From NCBI GenBank assembly GCA_031289065.1, contig JAITQI010000190.1, positions 1-7,644 of the forward strand: a stretch of DNA of 7,644 nucleotides. The letters run 5' to 3'. Below the pieces are notes generated by a model. It was not told the DNA's origin, did no database searches, and was given only the letters and a program-made list of their open reading frames with translations. Below, one piece after another: positions 1 through 6,357 of the stretch (within the stretch, counting starts at the first letter, position 1; each line of letters begins with the position of its first letter). The translations under genes were made by a program, and so were the position numbers. Source of the stretch: Oscillospiraceae bacterium. Lineage in GTDB: Bacteria; Bacillota; Clostridia; Oscillospirales; UBA929.

Positions 1-1361
1 TACCCCAGGGGGGTCAGGCGGGCGTCGGCGTTGTCCTGCCGGAGGAGCAGGCGGTATTCCGAGCGGGAGGTCATCATGCGGTAAGGCTCCCGGGTGCCCC
101 GGGTGACCAGGTCGTCGATGAGGGTGCCGATATAGGAGGAGGCCCTGTCCAGGTAGAAGGGGGTCTGCCCCCGGACGTACCGGGCGGCGTTGACGCCGGC
201 CATCAGCCCCAGGGCCGCCGCCTCCTCGTAGCCCGACGTGCCGCACACCTGCCCCGCGAAAAACAGGCCGGGGATCGCCCGGGCCATGAGGGCGGGGGTC
301 AGGCAGAGGGGGTCGAGGCAGTCATATTCAATGGCGTAGGCCGGGCGGATGATTTCGGCCCGCTCCAGGCCGGGGATCGAACGGAGAACCGCCAGCTGCA
401 CCTCCTCGGGCAGGGAGGTGGACAGCCCCTGGACGTAGAGCTCGTCGCTGTCCAGGCCGGTGGGCTCGATGAACAGCGGGTGCCGGTCCTTGTCGGCGAA
501 GCGCACGACTTTGTCCTCAATGGAGGGGCAGTAACGCGCCCCGACGCCGTGGATTTGCCCGGCGTAGAGGGGGCTGCGATGGAGGTTGGCGCGGATGATG
601 TCATGGGTTTCGCCCGTCGTCCAGGTGAGGTGACAGACGGCCTCGTTCCGGGAGGGGCCTGTGTTTTCAAAGGAAAAGGGCGGGCAATCCGGCTCGCCCT
701 TTTGGATTGTCATTTTTGAGAAATCTACGCTGCGGGCGCTGATCCGGGGGGGTGTCCCCGTCTTAAACCGTTGGGCGGGCAGGCCCAGCGCCGTCAGCGC
801 GCCGGAGAGATGGGCGGCCGGGGTCAGCCCGTCCGGCCCGGAATCCCGGGCGACTTGGCCGGTGATGGTGCGGGCCTTCAGGTAGGTGCCCGCCGCCACG
901 ACCGCCGCGCCCACGGCGTACCGGGCCCCCAGAGCGGTTTCCACCCAGGCTGTCCGCCCGTCCGGCGCGAGGCCGATGTCCATCACCTCGGCCTGCTTGA
1001 GATGGATGTTGGGCACCTGTTCCAGCAGGCGCTTCATCCGCGCCCCATAGGCCCGGCGGTCGGCTTGGGCGCGGGGGCTGTGCACCGCCGGGCCCTTGCC
1101 TCGGTTGAGCATTCGGTATTGGATGCAGCATTCGTCCGCCGCCCGGCCCATCTCGCCCCCCAGGGCGTCGATCTCCCGCACCAACTGGCCCTTGGCCGTG
1201 CCGCCGATGGCCGGGTTGCAGGGCAGGTTGGCCACCGCGTCCAAATGCAAACAAAAAAGCCCCACCCGCAGCCCCAAACGGGCTCCGGCCAAGGCCGCCT
1301 CGATCCCGGCGTGCCCCGCGCCGACAACCGCCATATCAAATTGTCCGGCGTCGTAGGGCAT
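1..1361 (-). CDS. mnmG: MnmG (GidA), tRNA uridine-34 5-carboxymethylaminomethyl modification enzyme, N-terminal 453 residues
   Basis: MnmG is the FAD-binding partner of the GTPase MnmE; together they install the (carboxymethyl)aminomethyl group at C5 of U34 in tRNAs reading split codon boxes. The frame is open without interruption from an ATG at 1361-1359 to the left edge, giving 453 codons of a family usually near 620-630, so the C-terminal tRNA/MnmE-binding part lies outside. Visible family marks are the dinucleotide-binding VGAGHAG (residues 13-19), LPCNPAIGG with the conserved Cys48, REIDALGGEMG, RMLN.GKGPAV, RFKTGTPPR, RYCPSIEDKVVRF with the second conserved Cys278, YVQGLSTSLP, GLFFAGQ..GTSGYEEAA, and EPYRMMTSRSEYRLLLRQDNAD near the edge. 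An AGGAAGGAG site at 1377-1369, seven bases before the ATG, fixes the start. One small deviation is Ile20, where the family usually has Cys (GHAGCEAA). It is the third minus-strand gene, 149 bases after mreD, so it may share the gdpP transcript or have its own promoter. Confidence 0.97.
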   Translation of the reverse strand, partial: MPYDAGQFDMAVVGAGHAGIEAALAGARLGLRVGLFCLHLDAVANLPCNPAIGGTAKGQLVREIDALGGEMGRAADECCIQYRMLNRGKGPAVHSPRAQADRRAYGARMKRLLEQVPNIHLKQAEVMDIGLAPDGRTAWVETALGARYAVGAAVVAAGTYLKARTITGQVARDSGPDGLTPAAHLSGALTALGLPAQRFKTGTPPRISARSVDFSKMTIQKGEPDCPPFSFENTGPSRNEAVCHLTWTTGETHDIIRANLHRSPLYAGQIHGVGARYCPSIEDKVVRFADKDRHPLFIEPTGLDSDELYVQGLSTSLPEEVQLAVLRSIPGLERAEIIRPAYAIEYDCLDPLCLTPALMARAIPGLFFAGQVCGTSGYEEAAALGLMAGVNAARYVRGQTPFYLDRASSYIGTLIDDLVTRGTREPYRMMTSRSEYRLLLRQDNADARLTPLG

Positions 1362-1427
1362 GGGGACGCTCCTTCCTGTCTGGGGTGAATCCATGGGATG
1401 CCCGGGGCTTGGTGGGGTTGGGGCTCA

Positions 1428-1453
1428 ACATATTCCCAAAAGCGGGAATATGT
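1428..1453. repeat. Perfect inverted repeat, 10-base arms with 6-base spacer, upstream of mnmG
   Basis: The left arm ACATATTCCC (1428-1437) is matched exactly by GGGAATATGT (1444-1453) around the spacer AAAAGC. It lies in the 149-base gap between mreD and mnmG, about 67 bases upstream of the mnmG ATG. Neither strand has a T-run after the stem, so it is not an intrinsic terminator. Its symmetry suits either a dimeric regulator's operator or an RNA hairpin in the mreD-mnmG transcript. The rest of the gap (1362-1510) shows only a short 5-base hairpin at 1483-1497, an AAACGTTT palindrome at 1462-1469 and the mnmG ribosome-binding site. Confidence 0.75.
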
Positions 1454-1510
1454 CGTTCGTAAAACGTTTCGGCGCTTTGGGGCGTCGGTGTTCGACGGCG
1501 AAGAGGGCGG

Positions 1511-2038
1511 TTAGGGCTCCCCTTCTTCCCATTCTGTCCAGCGACGCCGCCAGACCCAGCGGAGGGGGAGGTACACCAGGGGGGTGAACAGGGCGGAGAA
1601 GGCCACCTCGGGGATGAGCACCTGGGTGATGGCGCCGAACCCCGCCCGGCGGGGGATGAAAAAGAAGAGGGCGAACAACAGCACGTCCAGCACGGTCAGG
1701 GAGGCCAGGGCGCTCAGGGCCGCCGTGCCGAAATTCTTTTTGAGCAGGGCTTCGGAGAGGCAGCCCACCAGCAGGCCGGAGAGGAAAAAGTAGATGGTGT
1801 GCACCGCGGCGAAGGGGGGCAGTAGCGCGTCGCAGCACAGGCCGGCCACCACGCCGAACATCGCCCCCGGCACCCCGCCCTCCAGCACGGCCACCATGGG
1901 GGGGGCCAGCGCCAGCAGGTTGGGATGCACCCCGGCGATTGTCAGCAGGGGCATGACCCCGGTCTGCAATACGGCCAGCCCCGCGAAGACCAGGGCGTAG
2001 GTCAGCCATTTGAGAATCAGGCGGTAGGTCTGGTTCAA
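1511..2038 (-). CDS. mreD: MreD-like rod-shape-determining membrane protein
   Basis: MreD is a small polytopic membrane protein that works with MreB, MreC and RodA in the elongasome that guides cylindrical wall synthesis. This 175-residue product has the family's usual length and about five hydrophobic segments (roughly residues 11-33, 40-66, 76-94, 105-128 and 137-160). It also has an HPNLLAL motif at 38-44 and a glycine-rich stretch followed by GLCCD near residue 70, which fits MreD's typical (P)NLL...G...GLxxD pattern. A short basic and then acidic tail follows the last segment. The start is a TTG codon at 2038-2036; the site AAAGGTGG at 2058-2051 lies 12 bases upstream, a little far, and no ATG or GTG is available upstream in frame. 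It starts 45 bases after the gdpP stop, so it is probably cotranscribed with gdpP. Neither mreB nor mreC adjoins it on the gdpP side. Membrane topology is clear; the MreD name is a family-level call from motif and size. Confidence 0.8.
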   Translation of the reverse strand: MNQTYRLILKWLTYALVFAGLAVLQTGVMPLLTIAGVHPNLLALAPPMVAVLEGGVPGAMFGVVAGLCCDALLPPFAAVHTIYFFLSGLLVGCLSEALLKKNFGTAALSALASLTVLDVLLFALFFFIPRRAGFGAITQVLIPEVAFSALFTPLVYLPLRWVWRRRWTEWEEGEP

Positions 2039-2083
2039 AGCGCGGGGGCACCACCTTTCAGGGGGGAAGCAAGTTTCAACCGC

Positions 2084-4114
2084 TTACCTGACGCTGGGGT
2101 TTTCCTCGAAATATTTGTCGATGGCCCGCAGGAGGTTGTCCCGCACCGTCTCTGTCCGGTCGCCGGGCACCTGGGCCCCGGCGATGGTTTGGTGACCGCC
2201 GCCGCCGAGCTTTTCCATGACCATTTGCACGTTGATCCGGCCCAGGGAGCGGGCGGACAGGATGATCTGCCCGCCTTGGGGGAAGAGGACGAAGGAGGCG
2301 TCCACCCCTTCGATGTTCAGCAGTTCGTCGGCGGCCTGAGCGGCGACGGTTCTGTCCACCGGGGCGTCGAGGGCCGCGATGGCGGTCTGGCCCTTGTACA
2401 TGCGGGCGGCGCGGACCACGTCGTAGCGAATCAGGCTCTGGCGCAGGTCGTTTTGGAAGAGGCGTTTGATGTCCACCGTGTCGGCCCCCGCGCCCCGCAG
2501 GAAGGCGGCCGCCTCAAAGGTGCGCACGCCGGTGTGCATGGTGAAGCTCTTGGTGTCCAGCACGATACCGGCCAACAGGGCCTCGGCTTCGATCCGGGTC
2601 AAATCCCCCGGCTCCAGGATATATTCCAGCAGCTCGGTGACCAATTCGCTGGCCGACGAGGCGGAGGGCTCGTGGAAATTGAGGGCGGCCCGCTCGATGT
2701 AGTTGGCCGCTCGGCGGTGGTGGTCGATGACCGCGGCGCGGTTGCAGGCCAGCAGCAGGTCGGGGGACTCGACGAGCTCCGGCCGGTTGGTGTCCACCAC
2801 CACCAGCAAGGAGTCCCGCCCGGCCAGGAGCATGGCCTGCTGGGTGTCCACAAACAGGCCCTCGTTTTGCGGCAGGGCCTCCACCCGCTCCACCAGCTTG
2901 CCGGCCACGGTGGCCGCCCGGTCGATGACAATATACGGTCGGCGATCCTTTTTGCGGGCGGCGGCGGCCACGCCCACCGCCGCGCCCACCGCGTCGATGT
3001 CGGCGTTGCGGTGGCCCATGATGAGCACGTTGGACGAGTCGGCAATCAGGCGCACCAGGGCGTTGGCCATGACCCGGGACTTGACTTTGGTGCGCTTTTC
3101 CAGCTCCTTGGAGTGCCCGCCGTAGAAGGCGAAGGAGAAGCGGTTTTTGATGATGGCCTGGTCGCCCCCCCGGGACAGGGACATGTCGATGGACAGGGCG
3201 GCGTAGGCGAAGTCCTCGGCCAGATGGGCCCCGTCCTTGCCCAACCCGATGCTCAGCGTCACCGGAATGCCGTTGGGGCTGACCAGGGTGCGGGCGGCGT
3301 CCAGCAGGGAAAACTTGCCTTCGATGTATTTTTCCAGGTACCTGTCCTCAAACAGGAAGAGGTAGCGGTCCCGGTCGAATTTGCGCAGGATGCCGTTGGC
3401 GGGGGCGGCCCAGGCCCCGATGTGGTCGTCGATGGCGGCCAGCAGGGTGGACTTTTGCGCGTCCACCAGGTTTTTCATGATCTCCTCGTAGTTGTCCAGC
3501 GCGATGAGCCCCACCACCGGGCGGGACATGACATAGGCTCGGCGCAGGCGGGAGGCGTCGGTCACGTCCACCCAGTAGAGCGCGCCCAAAAAGCCCGAGC
3601 CCCGGGAGGCCCCGTCCCCGACGCCGGTCATGCTGCCGTATACGGTGTACTGCCGCCCGCCCAAGGTCATTTCCAGCGGGTGCTGGGTCTTGCCCTCCAT
3701 CAGGAACTTGGACGTAAAACCGGGGGCCACGTCGCCGATACGCACGTCGAACAGGTGGTCGCGGTCGCCGGAAATTTGGTTGAACTTGTCGTTGGACCAG
3801 AGGATTTCCCCCGAGTCCACCTTGATGACCACCATGGGCAGGGGAAAATTGAGGGCCGAATCCCCCATGGCCACCCCCACGTCCTGGGACAGTCCGGCCA
3901 CATAGCGGGCGATCTCCCGGCGGCGCACCACGGTGGAGCGCCGGTAAATCAGGTAGAGCAGCACCACCAGGGCGCCCTCGCCGAAGGCCAGCCAGGGGTT
4001 GAACATCGCCGAGGCGGCGGCAAAGACCGCCAGGGCGAGAAAGTAGATCTGGAAACCGGGTTCCATGGCCCGGCGCAGCTTGCGGCTCCGTCTGTCGCGC
4101 TTGATGGAAATCAC
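2084..4114 (-). CDS. gdpP: GdpP-type cyclic-di-AMP phosphodiesterase (PAS, degenerate GGDEF, DHH, DHHA1)
   Basis: GdpP hydrolyses cyclic di-AMP to pApA at the membrane, affecting potassium and osmotic balance, wall stress and beta-lactam tolerance in Firmicutes. Numbering from the GTG at 4114, the 676 residues show two N-terminal membrane segments (about 22-37 and 42-57), a PAS-like region (about 90-190), a degenerate GGDEF domain with GGDQ at 316-319 instead of GGDEF, and the DHH phosphoesterase domain. The latter has MGHRNADIDAVGAA (366-379), VVDTNRPE (439-446), IDHHR (463-467) and LDTKSF (519-524). The DHHA1 domain ends with LGGGGHQTIAG (636-646). All expected metal ligands (His368, Asp372, Asp374, Asp441, His465, Asp520) appear present. 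The length matches the family. The start is doubtful: the GTG used here abuts its ribosome-binding site, and an ATC at 4105-4103 is better placed; the first ATG is codon 17 (4066). It heads the minus-strand cluster, with mreD next rather than the rplI and dnaB/dnaC genes common after gdpP. Confidence 0.95.
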   Translation of the reverse strand: MISIKRDRRSRKLRRAMEPGFQIYFLALAVFAAASAMFNPWLAFGEGALVVLLYLIYRRSTVVRRREIARYVAGLSQDVGVAMGDSALNFPLPMVVIKVDSGEILWSNDKFNQISGDRDHLFDVRIGDVAPGFTSKFLMEGKTQHPLEMTLGGRQYTVYGSMTGVGDGASRGSGFLGALYWVDVTDASRLRRAYVMSRPVVGLIALDNYEEIMKNLVDAQKSTLLAAIDDHIGAWAAPANGILRKFDRDRYLFLFEDRYLEKYIEGKFSLLDAARTLVSPNGIPVTLSIGLGKDGAHLAEDFAYAALSIDMSLSRGGDQAIIKNRFSFAFYGGHSKELEKRTKVKSRVMANALVRLIADSSNVLIMGHRNADIDAVGAAVGVAAAARKKDRRPYIVIDRAATVAGKLVERVEALPQNEGLFVDTQQAMLLAGRDSLLVVVDTNRPELVESPDLLLACNRAAVIDHHRRAANYIERAALNFHEPSASSASELVTELLEYILEPGDLTRIEAEALLAGIVLDTKSFTMHTGVRTFEAAAFLRGAGADTVDIKRLFQNDLRQSLIRYDVVRAARMYKGQTAIAALDAPVDRTVAAQAADELLNIEGVDASFVLFPQGGQIILSARSLGRINVQMVMEKLGGGGHQTIAGAQVPGDRTETVRDNLLRAIDKYFEENPSVR

Positions 4115-4118
4115 CTCC
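4110..4118 (-). promoter_or_regulatory. Strong Shine-Dalgarno site of gdpP that overlaps the GTG and points to an ATC start
   Basis: On the minus strand this reads GGAGGTGAT, a near-complete complement of the 16S rRNA 3' end. The in-frame GTG at 4114-4112 lies inside it and leaves no spacing at all. The codon at normal distance (8 bases after GGAGG) is ATC at 4105-4103. Starting there gives a product opening with Lys-Arg-Asp-Arg-Arg, a short basic lead before the first membrane segment as expected of the family. Confidence 0.7.
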
Positions 4119-4162
4119 GGCTAAAAAACGGCGTGAATACAGCCCCTCGGGGGAGAGTACTC

Positions 4163-4191
4163 ATTATATCAGTCCGGCGGTCGGTTGGCAA
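4163..4191 (-). promoter_or_regulatory. Promoter for gdpP (extended -10)
   Basis: On the minus strand the -35 element is TTGCCA (4191-4186, five of six consensus bases). After a 17-base spacer comes TATAAT (4168-4163), preceded by TGA, which makes an extended -10. Transcription should start near 4156, giving a leader of about 40-50 bases. A small GC-rich hairpin (CCCC-CGA-GGGG on this strand, around 4143-4153) lies at the start of that leader. Confidence 0.8.
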
Positions 4192-4239
4192 GGGGCAGTC
4201 AACCGTTGGAAGCCGGGGGCAGGTTGACGTGTTTTTCAA

Positions 4240-4268
4240 TTGTCAAGGGGCCCGGGTCATGCTATAAT
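4240..4268 (+). promoter_or_regulatory. Promoter for the comM-TIR-phosphatase/GNAT genes (extended -10)
   Basis: TTGTCA (4240-4245, five of six) is followed by a 17-base spacer and a perfect TATAAT (4263-4268). TG at 4260-4261 makes an extended -10. The expected start is near 4275, leaving a leader of about 47 bases before the comM ATG. The -35 overlaps a TCAATTGTC element (4236-4244) whose CAATTG core recurs at the right end of the window. It faces the gdpP promoter across about 50 bases. Confidence 0.85.
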
Positions 4269-4321
4269 GTTTCCAACGATAAACACCAGATAAACAACGG
4301 GTGCGGGGGGGGCAAGACGAC

Positions 4322-5839
4322 ATGATCTCCAAGGTGCGCAGCATGGGTCTTTTGGGCGTGTCCGGCTACGAAGTGTCGGTGGAATGTTATCTGTCCGGGG
4401 GACTGCCGGCCTTTGACGTGGTGGGGCTGCCCGACGCCGCCGTGCGGGAATCCCGGGAACGGGTGCGGGCCGCCGCCAAAACCGGTGGGTTTTCGTTCCC
4501 CATGCGCCGGATTACGGTGAACCTGGCCCCGGCGGACACCCGCAAGGAGGGGGCGTTGTACGACCTGCCCATCCTGCTGGGCCTGCTGGCCGCCCACGAC
4601 GAGATTCCGCCCCTGCCCGCCGACGCGGCCTTTGTGGGGGAGCTGTCCTTGGAGGGGGCGCTGCGCCCGGTGTGCGGAGCGTTACCTATGACGCTGGCCG
4701 CCAAGCGGCTGGGGCTCAAACGGTTTTTCATCCCGGCGGGCAACGCCAGGGAGGCCGCTCTGGCCGAGGGGATCGATGTGTATCCCGCCGCCCATTACAC
4801 CGACATTCTGGCCCATCTCTCCGGCCAAGCCGAGCTGGCCCCTCTGGCGCCCTGGACGCCCCCCGAGGAGCTCCGCCCCCTGCCCGACTTCGCCGACGTG
4901 CGGGGGCAGGAGAATGTCAAACGGGCGCTGGAAATCGCCGCCGCGGGGGGGCACAACATCCTCATGGTGGGGCCGCCGGGGGCGGGAAAATCCATGCTGG
5001 CCCGGCGCATTCCGGGCATCCTGCCGGCCATGACCCGGTCGGAAATGCTCCAAGCCATTGAAATTCACTCGGTGGCCGGGTTGACCGGCGACCGTTCCCC
5101 TATGCTCACCGCCCGCCCCTTCCGCGCCCCCCACCACACCATTTCGCCGGTGGGCCTGTCGGGGGGCGGCAGTGTGCCCCGCCCGGGGGAAATCTCCCTG
5201 GCCCACAACGGCGTGCTGTTTTTGGACGAACTGCCGGAATTCGACCGGGCGGCTTTGGAGGCCCTGCGCCAGCCCCTGGAAGACGGGGATGTCACCATTG
5301 TCCGGGCCTCGGGGACGCTGACCTATCCGGCGCTGTTTATGCTGGTGTGCGCCATGAACCCCTGCCGGTGCGGCTGGTACGGCCACCCCTCCGGGCGGTG
5401 CCGGTGCGACGCCAAGGCGGTGTCCAACTACATGGGGCGGGTGTCCGGCCCCCTGCTGGACCGCATCGACATGCAGATCGAGGTGCTGTCGGTGGACTTT
5501 GACGCCCTGGCCAGCCGCGCCCCCGCCGAACCCTCGGCCGCCGTCCGGGCGCGGGTGGAAGCCGCCCGGTCCCGCCAGCGCCGCCGGTTTGACGACGACG
5601 CCCTGTGCAACGCCCGGCTGTCTCCCCCTCAAATGGCCGCCTGCTGCGAACTGGACGAGGCGGGCAAGGCTCTCATGAAGGGCGCCTTCGACCGTTTGGG
5701 GCTCACCGCCCGCTCGTACAACCGCGTGCTGCGGGTGGCCCGCACCATCGCCGATTTGGAGGGGGCGGAGACCATCACCGCGGCCCATTTGGCCGAGGCG
5801 GTGCAATACCGCTCCCTGGAGAGGGGGCCCTTCGCGTGA
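4322..5839 (+). CDS. comM: ComM/YifB family Mg-chelatase-like AAA+ ATPase
   Basis: ComM forms a hexameric ring that drives branch migration of recombining DNA; it aids integration of taken-up DNA in naturally transformable Gram-negative bacteria. Its role in clostridia is less clear. The 505 residues match the usual family length. The N-terminal Lon-protease-like domain (about 1-165) opens with the typical GVSGYEVSVEC..SGGLPAFDVVGLPD. The Mg-chelatase AAA+ domain follows, with Walker A GPPGAGKS at 217-224 (Lys223), RPFRAPHHT at 265-273, and Walker B VLFLDE with Asp302-Glu303. A cysteine cluster (Cys348, Cys350, Cys360, Cys362) in a CRCG...CRC arrangement may bind a metal, and RVSGPLLDRID follows. 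A C-terminal Mg_chelatase_C domain ends the protein (about 405-500). The ATG at 4322 is preferred over the in-frame GTG at 4301 because it gives the family's normal beginning. Its ribosome-binding site is only a G-run about ten bases upstream. The usual partners dprA, yraN and rnhB are not adjacent; instead a TIR gene overlaps the stop codon. Confidence 0.95.
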   Translation: MISKVRSMGLLGVSGYEVSVECYLSGGLPAFDVVGLPDAAVRESRERVRAAAKTGGFSFPMRRITVNLAPADTRKEGALYDLPILLGLLAAHDEIPPLPADAAFVGELSLEGALRPVCGALPMTLAAKRLGLKRFFIPAGNAREAALAEGIDVYPAAHYTDILAHLSGQAELAPLAPWTPPEELRPLPDFADVRGQENVKRALEIAAAGGHNILMVGPPGAGKSMLARRIPGILPAMTRSEMLQAIEIHSVAGLTGDRSPMLTARPFRAPHHTISPVGLSGGGSVPRPGEISLAHNGVLFLDELPEFDRAALEALRQPLEDGDVTIVRASGTLTYPALFMLVCAMNPCRCGWYGHPSGRCRCDAKAVSNYMGRVSGPLLDRIDMQIEVLSVDFDALASRAPAEPSAAVRARVEAARSRQRRRFDDDALCNARLSPPQMAACCELDEAGKALMKGAFDRLGLTARSYNRVLRVARTIADLEGAETITAAHLAEAVQYRSLERGPFA

Positions 5840-6303
5840 GCCGCCAACCCGACAAGCGGCCGCCCGCCTATTTGGGCGGCGAGCCCTACATCTTTGTCAG
5901 CTACGCCCGAAAAAACGCGGCGCTGGTCTATCCCCATCTGGCGGCGCTGCGGGCGGAGGGGTTTCGCCTGTGGTACGACCGGGAGGGCATCCCCCCGGGC
6001 GAGGAGTGGTGGGAGATCATCGGCGGGGCGCTGGTGAAGGCGTCGTCCTTCCTGCTCTTCCTCTCCCCAGCGGCGGCAGCCTCCCCCAACGTGCGGCGGG
6101 AGCTCAACCTGGCCCTCAAATACCGCCTGCCCATCACCTATGTCTACCTGGCCGAGACCGCGCTGTCCCCGGGGCTGGAATTGCAGCTCGGCCCGATTCA
6201 GTCGCTGTGCGCCTACGACTATCCGGATCCGGCGGCCTTTTATCAAAAACTGTTCTGGGCTTTGCCGGACAAAACCTGCGCGGGGCGGCGGCCGCAAGAG
6301 TGA
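5836..6303 (+). CDS. Small TIR-domain protein, possible NAD-cleaving enzyme
   Basis: The 155-residue product is essentially one TIR domain (about residues 17-145) with no membrane segment or signal peptide. Many bacterial TIR domains hydrolyse NAD+ or make cyclic ADP-ribose-type signals, often in antiphage defence; others are only scaffolds. Visible signatures are YIFVSYARKN (18-27) for strand A and box 1, LWYDREGIPPGEEWW (45-59), the ALVKASSFLLFLSP stretch (65-78), and SPNVRREL (83-90). In the last, Glu89 sits where the catalytic glutamate of TIR NADases lies (S..C..E pattern, with Val86 in the Cys position). The C-terminal YPDPAAFYQKLFWALP (129-144) resembles other clostridial stand-alone TIR proteins. 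The start is the GTG at 5836, which overlaps the comM stop as GTGA. This implies translational coupling, since no separate ribosome-binding site is evident. No sensor, transmembrane or effector partner is fused to it. Enzymatic activity is inferred from the retained glutamate only. Confidence 0.88.
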   Translation: MSRQPDKRPPAYLGGEPYIFVSYARKNAALVYPHLAALRAEGFRLWYDREGIPPGEEWWEIIGGALVKASSFLLFLSPAAAASPNVRRELNLALKYRLPITYVYLAETALSPGLELQLGPIQSLCAYDYPDPAAFYQKLFWALPDKTCAGRRPQE

Positions 6304-6317
6304 CGCGGCGGCCGCCC
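6283..6317 (+). other. Very GC-rich hairpin over the TIR stop codon
   Basis: Arms 6283-6295 (GGGCGGCGGCCGC) and 6305-6317 (GCGGCGGCCGCCC) pair at 12 of 13 positions, with one G-G mismatch, around a nine-base loop that holds the TGA stop of the TIR gene. No T-run follows, so it is not a standard intrinsic terminator. It could shield the upstream message from exonucleases or reduce read-through into the phosphatase/GNAT gene, whose ribosome-binding site begins about 30 bases further on. Confidence 0.65.
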
Positions 6318-6357
6318 ATACGGTTTCCATCGTCAAAGAGGATAAAGAGGAATCTTC

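Noticed and set aside
299..670. Minus-strand 123-codon frame within mnmG
   Set aside because: Ser/Thr/Pro-rich shadow frame; the true mnmG frame is open across the whole region and carries all family motifs.
1428..1453. Intrinsic terminator after mreD
   Set aside because: The stem is perfect but neither strand has a T-run beyond it.
1925..4267. 780-codon plus-strand open frame opposite gdpP
   Set aside because: It mirrors gdpP in the antisense frame; the product is a low-complexity Gly/His/Val-rich string without any domain, as expected for a shadow frame in GC-rich DNA.
4301..4321. Upstream GTG as the comM start
   Set aside because: It would add MRGGQDD, which family members lack, and it has no ribosome-binding site; the ATG at 4322 gives the normal family start.
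4682..5806. 374-codon minus-strand open frame opposite comM
   Set aside because: The product is His/Gly/Pro-rich with no recognisable motif, while the plus strand codes for a complete ComM protein.
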